Positions 4,747-10,070 of a stretch of DNA of 10,070 bases are shown here, piece after piece; the stretch's first letter is position 1, and the number at the start of each line of letters is the position of its first letter. This stretch comes from Oscillospiraceae bacterium (GTDB lineage: Bacteria > Bacillota > Clostridia > Oscillospirales > CAG-272), in assembly GCA_015063655.1 (NCBI GenBank), contig SVTU01000032.1, positions 1 to 10,070 of the forward strand, written 5' to 3'. The notes under the pieces were generated by a model, which ran no database searches, was not told the origin of the DNA, and worked only from the letters and a program-made list of their open reading frames with translations. The position numbers and the translations under genes were made by a program.

Positions 4747-5421
4747 ATGACAGAATTAGAGATCAAGCAACAGATCTGCGACATTGGAAAGAGAATCTAC
4801 GACAAGGGTATGGTGGCGTCCAACGACGGCAACATTTCCGTGAAGCTCGGCGACAATGAATTTCTTTGCACCCCTACGGGTGTATCCAAGGGCTTTATGA
4901 CCCCCGAGTACATTTGCAAGGTGGATGCCGAGGGGCGAGTGATCGAGGCGAACGAGGGCTTCCGTCCCTCCTCCGAGATCAAGATGCACATGCGTGTGTA
5001 CCGTGAGCGTCCCGACGTGATGAGCGTGGTGCATGCCCATCCGCTGTATGCTACCAGCTTTGCCATTGCGGGCATTCCGCTCACCGAGCCGATCATGCCC
5101 GAGGCCGTGATCGCCCTTGGCGAGGTGCCGATCGCCGCCTACGGTACGCCCTCCACCGAGGAGATCCCCGATGCCGTTGCTCCCTACCTGCAGAGCTATG
5201 ACGCCGTGCTTCTTGCCAATCACGGCGCACTCTCCTTCTCGGATTCGCTTCTCAATGCGTATCACAAGATGGAGTCTCTTGAGTTTTATGCACAGCTTTT
5301 GTATCAATCCAAGATGCTGGGCGGACCGAAGCTGTTGAGCGAGGAGCAGGTGCTTCGTCTGTATGAGATCCGCCGTCAGTTTGGTCTGAAGGGCAAGCAC
5401 CCTGCCGACCGTCTCTCCTGA
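4747..5421 (+). CDS. class II aldolase, L-fuculose-phosphate aldolase-like
   Basis: This cytosolic zinc aldolase has 224 residues, the usual size of the FucA/AraD/adducin-head family. Visible motifs are the phosphate-binding S-N-D-G-N (25-29) and T-P-T-G (42-45), S-S-E77, the zinc ligands H96-A-H98 with H159 (in A-N-H-G), and E77 as the acid/base. In FucA of E. coli these correspond to E73, H92, H94 and H155. FucA cleaves L-fuculose-1-phosphate to dihydroxyacetone phosphate and L-lactaldehyde. Related members act on rhamnulose-1-phosphate, ribulose-5-phosphate or 5-deoxy-sugar phosphates. AAAGGAG at 4731-4737 precedes the ATG. The DeoR regulator gene follows after two bases, suggesting sugar-phosphate-responsive autoregulation. 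No kinase, isomerase or transporter for fucose is nearby, so the exact substrate is unproven. Confidence 0.88.
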   Translation: MTELEIKQQICDIGKRIYDKGMVASNDGNISVKLGDNEFLCTPTGVSKGFMTPEYICKVDAEGRVIEANEGFRPSSEIKMHMRVYRERPDVMSVVHAHPLYATSFAIAGIPLTEPIMPEAVIALGEVPIAAYGTPSTEEIPDAVAPYLQSYDAVLLANHGALSFSDSLLNAYHKMESLEFYAQLLYQSKMLGGPKLLSEEQVLRLYEIRRQFGLKGKHPADRLS

Positions 5422-5423
5422 GC

Positions 5424-6209
5424 ATGGATACCGCACGGGGCAGCATCCTGCCCGTACAACGACGGGGCGAGATCCTTGAGGAGCTGATGCTCACAGGCAA
5501 CGTGGTGGTGAGTGCCCTGGCGCAACGCTACGGGGTGAGCGAGGAGACCATTCGCAGGGATCTGGAGCGGCTTGAGGCCGAGGGCTATGCCCGCAAGACC
5601 TACGGCGGGGCGGTGCGCCTTGACAACGAGGTGCGTGAGCTTCCGTATACGGTGCGCAAGCAGACCAACGTGGCGGCCAAGAAGCGCATTGCCGAGCGCA
5701 TTGCCACCCTCATTCACGACGGTGACAGCGTGATGCTGGACGCCAGTACTACGGCACTGTTTACGGTGCAGAGCATGGCGCATAAGCACCGCTTGACCGT
5801 GATTACCAATTCGGTGGAGATCTTGGTGTCTTTGCCGAGCGGTCACGATTGGCACGTGGTCTCCACGGGCGGCCGCTTCGAGGGCGAGGCGATGGCCTTT
5901 TATGGGGACGTGGCGCAACGGACGGCGGGGCAATATTATGCCGACTATGCCATTCTTTCCTGCAAGGGCTTGGATAGGCAACGGGGCATCTCCGATACGT
6001 CCGAGGAGGTGGTCGAGCTGAAGCGAGCCATGATGGCCTCGGTGCGGCACACCATTCTTGGCGTAGACCACTCCAAGCTTGACAAGGTGTCCTTGGTCCA
6101 TATGGGTGAGCTTGACGAGGTGCATGCCGTGGTGACCGACGTTCCCCCGAGTGAGCCATGGCGGCAGACACTTGAGGACGCGAAGATTTTGCTGTATGAC
6201 AGAGATTAA
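5424..6209 (+). CDS. DeoR/GlpR family transcriptional regulator of sugar metabolism
   Basis: This 261-residue protein has an N-terminal DeoR winged helix-turn-helix: R-R-G-E-I-L-E-E-L from residue 13, a recognition helix around V-S-E-E-T-I-R-R-D-L-E-R-L (38-50), then E-G-Y-A-R-K-T-Y-G-G-A. The C-terminal half is a phosphosugar-binding sensor with D-A-S-T-T (106-110), T-N-S (128-130) and G-V-D-H-S-K (213-218). Family members repress sugar catabolic genes until a phosphorylated intermediate binds. The start lies two bases after the aldolase stop, and no clear Shine-Dalgarno is present (the preceding bases are pyrimidine-rich), so translation is probably coupled to the aldolase. The likely target is its own operon, but no operator is proven. 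The shared 3' hairpin follows. Confidence 0.92.
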   Translation: MDTARGSILPVQRRGEILEELMLTGNVVVSALAQRYGVSEETIRRDLERLEAEGYARKTYGGAVRLDNEVRELPYTVRKQTNVAAKKRIAERIATLIHDGDSVMLDASTTALFTVQSMAHKHRLTVITNSVEILVSLPSGHDWHVVSTGGRFEGEAMAFYGDVAQRTAGQYYADYAILSCKGLDRQRGISDTSEEVVELKRAMMASVRHTILGVDHSKLDKVSLVHMGELDEVHAVVTDVPPSEPWRQTLEDAKILLYDRD

Positions 6210-6215
6210 TTGAAG

Positions 6216-6245
6216 AGGGGCTGTCTCACAAGTGAGACAGCCCCT
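6216..6245. terminator. shared convergent terminator (GGGGCTGTCTCA core)
   Basis: AGGGGCTGTCTCAC (6216-6229) pairs with GTGAGACAGCCCCT (6232-6245), giving a CAAG loop after fraying. The hairpin lies between the convergent stops of the DeoR gene and the DUF4358 lipoprotein gene; the lipoprotein stop codon (6245-6247) touches the stem. T-runs are short on both sides. The stem core recurs at 9900-9933. Confidence 0.7.
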
Positions 6246-6730
6246 TATCGCATGGCACGTGCTGCGGCTTTGTAAGCCCTTTGCGGGTCGTCGGTGGCCA
6301 GAATGATGACGGTGCGCCCCTTTTCGTACACACATACGTGCGAGCCAAGCGCATCGCCGTCGGCAAACAGACTTTCAAGCATGTCGGCACGGGTCAGTGC
6401 CATGCGTCGCACCTCATCCTTGTCCGTAAGACTGCGGCAGACAAATACGGCGATCTCAGAGGGGTAGGTGTGGGCGCAGAGGAGAATGGCATAATCCTCA
6501 AGGCGTGGGATCAGATACTCACCGTCCCCGTCACCGTAGAGCGTGCGCACGGTGTCTGCGGGCAGATGATGCGCCTCCCCCTCCTTGGCACTCGCCATAT
6601 ACAGCTCGCCTGCGGGCAAGGACAGAGACGAGGCGAGCTCGCATAGGATCTCCTCGGCCGTACGCTCCTGCCTGCAAGCACCGAGGCACAGTGCAAGGCA
6701 AACCGAGAGCAAGCAGCATAGCCACCGCAT
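6245..6730 (-). CDS. DUF4358 domain lipoprotein
   Basis: The start at 6730 is chosen because AAAGGGGGGGAG stands five bases upstream and it gives a clean lipoprotein signal peptide. That peptide is M-R-W, a hydrophobic core of about 13 residues, and the lipobox L16-G-A-C19. An upstream in-frame ATG at 6799 would bury the signal. The mature protein (to residue 161) has the DUF4358 layout: an E-I-L-C-E-L helix, Y-G-D-G-D-G-E-Y-L, then Y-P-S-E-I-A-V-F-V-C and D-K-D-E-V-R-R-M, and a terminal V-I-I-L-A-T-D-D-P strand. It should be tethered to the outer face of the cytoplasmic membrane. DUF4358 proteins are widespread in Clostridia and have no known function. It is convergent with the DeoR gene and divergent from the radical SAM gene. 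Confidence 0.82.
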   Translation of the reverse strand: MRWLCCLLSVCLALCLGACRQERTAEEILCELASSLSLPAGELYMASAKEGEAHHLPADTVRTLYGDGDGEYLIPRLEDYAILLCAHTYPSEIAVFVCRSLTDKDEVRRMALTRADMLESLFADGDALGSHVCVYEKGRTVIILATDDPQRAYKAAARAMR

Positions 6731-6755
6731 ACGTCTCCCCCCCTTTCTTGTCTTT

Positions 6756-6761
6756 ATTGTA
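6756..6761 (-). promoter_or_regulatory. possible -10 element of the lipoprotein gene
   Basis: TACAAT on the reverse strand, 25 bases before the lipoprotein start. No convincing -35 is found 16-18 bases further upstream, so this is a weak call. Confidence 0.3.
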
Positions 6762-6808
6762 TGGCGTCCGAGGCATAGATATGACGGGCGTGCTTGCACA
6801 ACTTTTTG

Positions 6809-6837
6809 TTTACAAAAGCCACGGCGTGTGGTACAAT
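6809..6837 (+). promoter_or_regulatory. promoter of the radical SAM gene
   Basis: TTTACA (6809-6814) and TACAAT (6832-6837) are separated by 17 bases, each one mismatch from consensus. The leader to the ATG at 6865 is about 22 bases and contains the AGGGGGG ribosome binding site. Confidence 0.78.
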
Positions 6838-6864
6838 GAAAGGGAAGAAAAGGGGGGATAAGGC

Positions 6865-7839
6865 ATGAAGCATACGCAGAGAACGGATAATCCGTTCCCC
6901 TATTCCGACAGCAACAAGCGATATCATACCTATGACTACGCCATGCGCCGTCAGTTTGGCGGCAAGGTGGCGAAGCTTCCGCTTGATGCGGGCTTTACCT
7001 GCCCGAATATCGACGGGCGTTGCGGCACGGGCGGCTGTATCTATTGCTCTCCTCGGGGGAGCGGTGATTTTGCCATGACCCCCGACGTCAGCATTACCGA
7101 GCAGATACGCTCCGCCAGAGAGAGGCTGTCTGCCAAGTGGCAGACCGATCGCTGTATTGCCTATTTTCAGGCGCATACCAATACGTATGCTCCCGTCCCG
7201 GTCCTGCGGAGCAGATATGAGGAGGCACTTGCCTCTCGGGGCGTGGTGGGCCTCGCCGTTGCCACCCGTGCCGACTGCCTGCCCGATGAGACGGTTGCTC
7301 TGCTGGCCGAGCTTGCCGAGCGCACGGCTCTTACGGTGGAGCTGGGGCTTCAATCCTCCTCCGACGAAACGGCGAAGCGGATCAATCGAGGGCATGATTT
7401 TGCCACCTTTTGCGACGGCGTGCGCCGCCTGCGGGCGGCTTCGGAGCGCATCGGGATCTGCGTGCACGTGATCTTTGGCCTGCCCGGGGAAACGAAAGCG
7501 GACATGCTGCGCACGGTTGAGGATACCGTGGCTCTCTCGCCCGACCAGATCAAAATCCATCTGCTCCACTGTCTCCGTGGAACGGAGCTTGGCGATATGT
7601 ACGAGCGGGGGGAGTATGTGCCGATGGCCAGGGAGGCGTATATCGAAACGGTGGTAGAGGCCTTGGAGCGCATTCCGCCGAGGGTGGTGATCGGTCGGCT
7701 GACGGGAGACGGTATGGCAGATGACCTGCTTGCCCCTCTGTGGAGCAAGCGCAAGGTCTCGGTGCTAAACGATATCGATAAAATGCTCTTTTCCCGCCAA
7801 ACGTGGCAGGGAAAACACGCTTTTGTGCAAAAAAAGTGA
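6865..7839 (+). CDS. ytqA: TIGR01212 family radical SAM protein (YtqA/YhcC type)
   Basis: This 324-residue cytosolic radical SAM enzyme is the usual size for the YtqA/YhcC family. The family start N-P-F-P-Y, then K-R-Y-H-T-Y-D-Y, precedes the cluster motif in L-D-A-G-F-T-C46-P-N-I-D-G, with C58-x2-C61 completing the ligands of the 4Fe-4S cluster. An additional C53 lies between them. Later landmarks are A-Y-F-Q-A-H-T-N-T-Y, A-T-R-A-D-C-L-P-D, V-E-L-G-L-Q and I-K-I-H-L-L-H. In Bacillus subtilis, YtqA (also called MnmL) acts with the methyltransferase YtqB (MnmM) to make 5-methylaminomethyl-2-thiouridine at the tRNA wobble base; transfer of that role here is by homology. No ytqB is in the window. 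The gene is monocistronic, divergent from the DUF4358 gene, with an AGGGGGG site before the ATG. Confidence 0.9.
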   Translation: MKHTQRTDNPFPYSDSNKRYHTYDYAMRRQFGGKVAKLPLDAGFTCPNIDGRCGTGGCIYCSPRGSGDFAMTPDVSITEQIRSARERLSAKWQTDRCIAYFQAHTNTYAPVPVLRSRYEEALASRGVVGLAVATRADCLPDETVALLAELAERTALTVELGLQSSSDETAKRINRGHDFATFCDGVRRLRAASERIGICVHVIFGLPGETKADMLRTVEDTVALSPDQIKIHLLHCLRGTELGDMYERGEYVPMAREAYIETVVEALERIPPRVVIGRLTGDGMADDLLAPLWSKRKVSVLNDIDKMLFSRQTWQGKHAFVQKK

Positions 7840-7858
7840 ATTATTTAACAAATAAGTC

Positions 7859-7887
7859 TTGATATATTTTTTCTTTTGTGTTATATT
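7859..7887 (+). promoter_or_regulatory. promoter of the pgk-tpiA operon
   Basis: TTGATA (7859-7864), a 17-base T-rich spacer and TATATT (7882-7887). It lies in an AT-rich stretch that contrasts with the GC-rich genes on both sides. A TATTAT at 7884-7889 is an overlapping alternative -10 with a 19-base spacer. Confidence 0.7.
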
Positions 7888-7906
7888 ATTAGGTGGAAAA
7901 TATTTG

Positions 7907-7914
7907 AAAGGTGG
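7907..7914 (+). promoter_or_regulatory. ribosome binding site that decides the pgk start
   Basis: AAAGGTGG lies eight bases before the ATG at 7923 but only two before the ATG at 7917, and it includes the GTG at 7911. Normal spacing therefore selects 7923. Confidence 0.7.
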
Positions 7915-7922
7915 ATATGAAC

Positions 7923-9110
7923 ATGACCTACAATAAGAAAACCGTAGAAGACATTGACGTTGCCGGCAAGAAAATCCTTGTTCGCTGCGACTTCAACGTT
8001 CCGCTCAAGGACGGTGTGATCACCTCCGACAAGAGAATCGTAGAGGCCCTGCCCACGATCAAGTACCTGATGGAAAAGAACGCCAAGATCATTCTTTGCT
8101 CTCACATGGGCAAGCCCAAGGGCGAGGTCGTTCCCTCGCTGTCCCTGGCCCCCGTTGCCAAGAGACTGGCTGAGCTGCTCGGCGTTGAAGTCAAGCTTGC
8201 TCCCGACACCATCGGTGAGGAGACCAAGGCTATGGCAGCCGCACTCAAGGAGGGCGAGATCCTGCTTCTGGAGAACACCCGCTTTGACAAGAGAGAGACC
8301 AAGAACGATCCCGAGTTTGCCAAGGAGCTGGCTTCTATGGCAGAGATCTTCGTGAGCGATGCCTTCGGTGCCGTTCACAGAGCACATGCCTCCACCGCAG
8401 GTGTGGCAGCGTATCTGCCTGCCGTTTGCGGCTTCCTCATTCAGAAGGAGATCTCCGTGATGGGTAAGGCTCTGACCGAGCCGGCACGCCCCTTCGTGGC
8501 TATCCTCGGCGGTGCTAAGGTTTCCGATAAGATCGGTGTGATCAACAACCTCATCGACAAGTGCGACACGCTTATCATCGGCGGCGGTATGGCCTATACC
8601 TTCTTCCGTGCTTTGGGTAGCACCGTCGGCACTTCCATTTGCGAGAACGATAAGCTGGATCTTGCCCGTGAAATGATGGATAAGGCAAGAGCAAAGGGTG
8701 TAAACTTCATCATTCCCGTTGATAACGTGATCGGTAGAGAGTATAAAGAGGATACCACCTGCATGACCATTTATTCCGATGCCATTCCCGATGGCTGGAT
8801 GGGTCTTGACATCGGTCCTGTTTCTCAGGAGCTGTTTGCTAAGTCCATCGAGGGCGCAGGCACGGTCGTATGGAACGGACCTATGGGCGTTTCCGAGTGG
8901 AAGAACTTCGCAGCAGGAACCGAGTCGGTTGCCCGTGCTGTTGCTATGAGCGGTGCGATCTCCATTATCGGCGGCGGTGACTCCGCAGCTGCCGTAGAGA
9001 AGCTGGGCTTTGCCGACAAGATGACGCATATCTCCACCGGCGGCGGTGCTTCGCTTGAGTTCCTTGAGGGCCTTGAGCTTCCCGGTATCGCTTGCCTGAT
9101 GGACAAATAA
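7923..9110 (+). CDS. pgk: phosphoglycerate kinase
   Basis: This cytosolic glycolytic enzyme transfers the acyl phosphate of 1,3-bisphosphoglycerate to ADP, giving ATP and 3-phosphoglycerate. From ATG 7923 it has 395 residues, the normal bacterial length. Visible landmarks are N-K-K-T-V-E-D-I-D then R-C-D-F-N-V-P (21-27, substrate domain), S-H-M-G-K-P (60-65, usually S-H-L-G-R-P), L-E-N-T-R-F, G-G-A-K-V-S-D-K-I, W-N-G-P-M-G and the nucleotide loop G-G-G-D-S-A-A-A. Starts at 7911 (GTG) or 7917 are also in frame, but the ribosome binding site favours 7923. tpiA follows after 15 bases. The GAPDH gene often found before pgk is absent; the gene has its own promoter instead. The sequence is highly biased in codon use, as expected for an abundant enzyme. 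Confidence 0.97.
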   Translation: MTYNKKTVEDIDVAGKKILVRCDFNVPLKDGVITSDKRIVEALPTIKYLMEKNAKIILCSHMGKPKGEVVPSLSLAPVAKRLAELLGVEVKLAPDTIGEETKAMAAALKEGEILLLENTRFDKRETKNDPEFAKELASMAEIFVSDAFGAVHRAHASTAGVAAYLPAVCGFLIQKEISVMGKALTEPARPFVAILGGAKVSDKIGVINNLIDKCDTLIIGGGMAYTFFRALGSTVGTSICENDKLDLAREMMDKARAKGVNFIIPVDNVIGREYKEDTTCMTIYSDAIPDGWMGLDIGPVSQELFAKSIEGAGTVVWNGPMGVSEWKNFAAGTESVARAVAMSGAISIIGGGDSAAAVEKLGFADKMTHISTGGGASLEFLEGLELPGIACLMDK

Positions 9111-9125
9111 GAAAGGAAAAAGACC

Positions 9126-9893
9126 ATGAATCCGAGCAAGAGAAGAACCGTGATCGCCGGCAACTGGAAGATGAACTTCACTCCTTCTGAGGCCGAGGCG
9201 TTCATTCAAGAGATTAAGTCCATGGTGGCAGGTAAGGATCAGTGCGACATTATCTTCTGCGCTCCTTACGTTACCATCGCAGCCGCTATGAAGGCCGCTG
9301 AGGGCTCTAACATTAAGATCGGTGCCGAGAACGTACACTTTGAGGAAAAGGGTGCTTACACGGGTGAGGTTTCTGCCAAGATGCTCCGTGAGATCGGCGT
9401 TGAGTACGTGATCGTTGGCCACAGCGAGCGCCGTCAGTATTTCGGTGAGACGGATACCACCGTTAACCTCCGTACCAAGGCGGCCCTTGCCGCAGGCATG
9501 AAGGTCATTCTGTGCCTTGGCGAGGTCAAGGAGCAGAGACTGTCGGGTATCACCAACGAGGTCGTGGCTATGCAGACCAAGCTTGACCTTGAGGGCATCG
9601 ATGCCAAGAGCCTCGAGAACGTGATCATCGCCTACGAGCCCGTTTGGGCGATCGGGACGGGCCTGACGGCTACGCCTGAGCAGGCTGAGGAGACCTGCGG
9701 TGCAATCCGCAAGGTTTTGGCCGACATGTACGGCGCAGACGTTGCCGAAACGGTAACCATTCAGTACGGTGGCTCGATGAACGATGCCAATGCCGCAGAG
9801 CTGTTGGCTAAGCCCAACGTAGACGGCGGACTCATCGGCGGAGCTTCCTTGGTTGCCAAGAAGTTTACGGCGATTGTAGATGCCGCTCAGTAA
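9126..9893 (+). CDS. tpiA: triosephosphate isomerase
   Basis: This 255-residue TIM-barrel enzyme interconverts dihydroxyacetone phosphate and glyceraldehyde 3-phosphate. All catalytic parts are visible: N13-W-K15, the electrophile H99 in V-G-H-S-E-R-R, the base E171 in A-Y-E-P-V-W-A-I-G-T-G, the flexible loop 6 after it, and the phosphate-gripping Y-G-G-S (214-217) and G-G-L-I-G-G-A-S-L (234-242). Minor departures from common sequences are L180 where Lys is usual after I-G-T-G, and L-G-E-V-K-E-Q-R in place of the usual G-E-T-x-E-x-R. It is the second gene of the pgk operon, with AAAGGA before its ATG, and ends at a hairpin terminator. The pair also links to the upstream aldolase, whose dihydroxyacetone phosphate product this enzyme would process. 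Confidence 0.97.
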   Translation: MNPSKRRTVIAGNWKMNFTPSEAEAFIQEIKSMVAGKDQCDIIFCAPYVTIAAAMKAAEGSNIKIGAENVHFEEKGAYTGEVSAKMLREIGVEYVIVGHSERRQYFGETDTTVNLRTKAALAAGMKVILCLGEVKEQRLSGITNEVVAMQTKLDLEGIDAKSLENVIIAYEPVWAIGTGLTATPEQAEETCGAIRKVLADMYGADVAETVTIQYGGSMNDANAAELLAKPNVDGGLIGGASLVAKKFTAIVDAAQ

Positions 9894-9899
9894 ATGAAA

Positions 9900-9940
9900 G
9901 GGGCTGTCTCAAATGTCGATTTGAGACAGCCCCATTTTCT
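9900..9940 (+). terminator. terminator of pgk-tpiA (second GGGGCTGTCTCA copy)
   Basis: GGGGCTGTCTCAAAT (9900-9914) pairs perfectly with ATTTGAGACAGCCCC (9919-9933) around a GTCG loop, followed by ATTTTCTT. The 12-base stem core is identical to the hairpin at 6216-6245. Confidence 0.85.
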
Positions 9941-9953
9941 TAGGAGGGTGCTT

Positions 9954-10070
9954 ATGAAACGCTTTGAATCTGCCAAGCTGATCGATAAGGATACGCTTCT
10001 GCACGTCTTTACTCATTACGGAAACGAGACAAATGAGCTTCACCGTCACGATTTTTTGGAGATCGTGTAT
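9954..10070 (+). CDS. AraC-like transcriptional regulator with N-terminal cupin, 5' end only
   Basis: Thirty-nine codons are visible from an ATG six bases after AGGAGG (9942-9947), running off the window. The stretch E-L-H-R-H-D-F-L-E-I-V-Y is typical of the first metal- or sugar-binding strand of the cupin domain in AraC-family regulators (H-x-H-D-F-x-E-I-V-Y). The diagnostic C-terminal helix-turn-helix domains lie beyond the window. A plain cupin protein is the main alternative. It stands after the pgk-tpiA terminator and is probably a separate transcript, though no promoter is resolvable in the short gap. Confidence 0.65.
   Translation, partial: MKRFESAKLIDKDTLLHVFTHYGNETNELHRHDFLEIVY

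Noticed and set aside
4756..5436. 226-codon minus-strand open frame opposite the aldolase
   Set aside because: The sense strand has all zinc and phosphate-binding motifs of a class II aldolase; the antisense frame shows none of any family.
5376..6335. 319-codon minus-strand open frame across the DeoR gene
   Set aside because: It is a shadow of the DeoR-family gene with His/Gly/Leu-rich, non-protein-like composition, and it runs through a terminator hairpin.
7911..7919. GTG at 7911 or ATG at 7917 as the pgk start
   Set aside because: The AAAGGTGG site overlaps or nearly touches these codons; normal spacing fits the ATG at 7923.
7881..9422. 513-codon open frame on the minus strand across pgk and the start of tpiA
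   Set aside because: It mirrors two unmistakable glycolytic genes. Strong codon bias in the sense strand keeps the antisense frame open, and it has no recognisable protein family or ribosome binding site.

Overview
The window looks like chromosome from an anaerobic, probably gut-dwelling Clostridia (Oscillospirales-like Firmicutes). The reasons are strong GGAGG-type ribosome binding sites, sigma-A-like promoters with 17-bp spacers, a rubredoxin, a SpoVB-type flippase, a bile-salt-hydrolase-family enzyme, a DUF4358 lipoprotein, and the dyad repeats and GAGACAGCCCC terminators common in this group. This placement is inferred from gene content and style; no marker gene in the window fixes the taxon.

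Layout. Bases 1-122 are the 3' end of a YhcH/YjgK/YiaL-family gene, which shares a bidirectional terminator (125-172) with a leftward pair. That pair is a SpoVB-like flippase (2806 to 1277) followed by a choloylglycine-hydrolase/penicillin-V-acylase family enzyme (1231 to 221). The acylase's last 18 or so codons lie inside an intergenic-type dyad repeat. Bases 2821-4130 are an AT-rich foreign patch: the 5'-truncated C-terminal part of a phage minor capsid/head protein fused to an HEXXH metallopeptidase module, a 56-residue zinc-ribbon protein overlapping its end, and a YjcQ-family protein. The arrangement resembles a stranded MuF-type (phage-encoded) polymorphic toxin tail with its accessory or immunity genes. 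Two tandem terminators close this patch.

Bases 4321-4606 are a self-contained rubredoxin unit (promoter, gene, bidirectional terminator). Next is a two-gene operon of an L-fuculose-phosphate-aldolase-like class II aldolase and a DeoR-family regulator, whose stop and start are two bases apart. It is driven by a strong promoter with A-tracts phased at 10 bp immediately upstream. Its terminator hairpin (6216-6245) is shared with a convergent DUF4358 lipoprotein gene (6730 to 6245). Divergent from the lipoprotein, a clear promoter drives a radical SAM enzyme of the YtqA/YhcC (TIGR01212) family, linked to wobble-uridine modification of tRNA.

Bases 7859-9933 are a glycolytic operon, pgk-tpiA, with its own promoter and a terminator that reuses the stem core seen at 6216-6245. 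The last 117 bases begin an AraC-like regulator with an N-terminal cupin. Most of the window is housekeeping and sugar metabolism. The unusual parts are the phage toxin-like patch, the acylase with a non-canonical active-site residue and repeat-encoded tail, and the curved-DNA promoter of the aldolase operon.
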